Assembly: GCA_937952235.1 (NCBI GenBank)
Contig: CALFZM010000256.1
Coordinates: 1 to 6,610, forward strand
Length of the DNA stretch: 6,610 nucleotides
From: an uncultured Opitutia bacterium
Lineage (GTDB): Bacteria > Verrucomicrobiota > Verrucomicrobiia > Opitutales > Opitutaceae
Reading direction: 5' to 3'
The notes under the pieces were generated by a model that was given only the letters and a program-made list of their open reading frames with translations, made no database searches and was not told the origin of the DNA. Numbering within the stretch: position 1 is the first letter of the stretch; each line of letters begins with the position of its first letter. This document shows positions 6,385 to 6,610 of the stretch, piece by piece. Both the position numbers and the translations under genes were made by a program.

Positions 6385-6610
6385 GTCGGCTTCATCCTGT
6401 ATATCCTGTCCATCCTGTCTTCCACCCGCACGTTCTTGATCGCCCGACCGGCCGAGACCTTTGAGACAGGATAAACAGGATGGACCGGATGGCCTCCGGG
6501 CGCGGCCTCGGATTCTGCTTTGCCGTCGCGTTTCTTCCTCCCCCGTCATGGTGGAGCCGCCTGTCCCCAGGCGGCTGATCGTCGGCTCCTCCGAACGCAG
6601 CGGCTTGAGG
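6385..6610. repeat. Composite tandem repeat, copy 2 (cut by window edge)
   Basis: The second copy of the 256-base unit; the last about 30 bases lie beyond the window. Its inverted-repeat module is at 6394-6490, pairing at 22 of 27 positions. Its first hairpin, AGCCGCCTG-TCCC-CAGGCGGCT at 6555-6576, is a perfect nine-pair stem. The window ends inside the second hairpin. Whether more copies follow cannot be seen. The six differences from copy 1 are at arm spacers (three) and in the two-hairpin module (three). Confidence 0.92.

Noticed and set aside
6126..6549. Small minus-strand frames of 101 and 76 codons in the tandem repeat
   Set aside because: They repeat the same residues because they translate the repeat itself. 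Such frames are easily misannotated as hypothetical proteins.
6129..6610. CRISPR array
   Set aside because: The period is 256 bases and the whole unit is conserved. There are no short repeats with unique spacers and no cas genes; the nine-base heptamer spacing is far too short.

Overview
The window is GC-rich and looks like a chromosomal piece of a Gram-negative bacterium. The best guess is Verrucomicrobiota of the Opitutaceae type. This rests on the style of the TonB-dependent receptor (N-terminal carboxypeptidase-regulatory-like domain, an EFKVTGERE-type linker, a plug resembling the TonB-Xanth-Caul family), the exported FAD oxidoreductase with a golvesin-like tail, and the intergenic repeats built on ATCCTGT. 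The taxonomy is inferred from protein style and was not computed.

Layout: (1) Bases 1-1996, minus strand: an exported FAD-dependent oxidoreductase with a C-terminal golvesin/Xly-CBD-like domain. It is open at the left edge, with 665 codons visible. (2) 1997-2178: a 182-base divergent intergenic region with several short perfect inverted repeats. (3) 2179-5100, plus strand: a complete 973-residue outer-membrane TonB-dependent receptor. (4) 5101-5299: a short spacer holding one solitary copy of a two-hairpin repeat module (5131-5226). (5) 5300-6115, plus strand: a 271-residue RDD-family inner-membrane protein with a coiled-coil insertion. (6) 6116-6610: 495 bases with no credible gene, filled by a composite repeat in tandem with a period of 256 bases. 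The second copy is cut by the window edge.

How the parts may work together: the divergent oxidoreductase and receptor share one control region. They plausibly form a small uptake and periplasmic-processing pair for a carbohydrate or other large substrate. No SusD-like protein, glycoside hydrolase or dedicated regulator is visible, so the substrate is unknown. The RDD gene is separated from the receptor by a repeat and is probably an independent unit.

The most unusual structure is the repeat system. One module is a long inverted repeat made of three 9-base-spaced ATCCTGT heptamers facing three ACAGGAT-type heptamers. The other is a paired-hairpin module flanked by a short closing stem, with TGTCC and GGACA in or next to the two loops. 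The second module occurs alone once and joined to the first module in tandem twice. I see no CRISPR array, tRNA, rRNA, transposase or defence gene.
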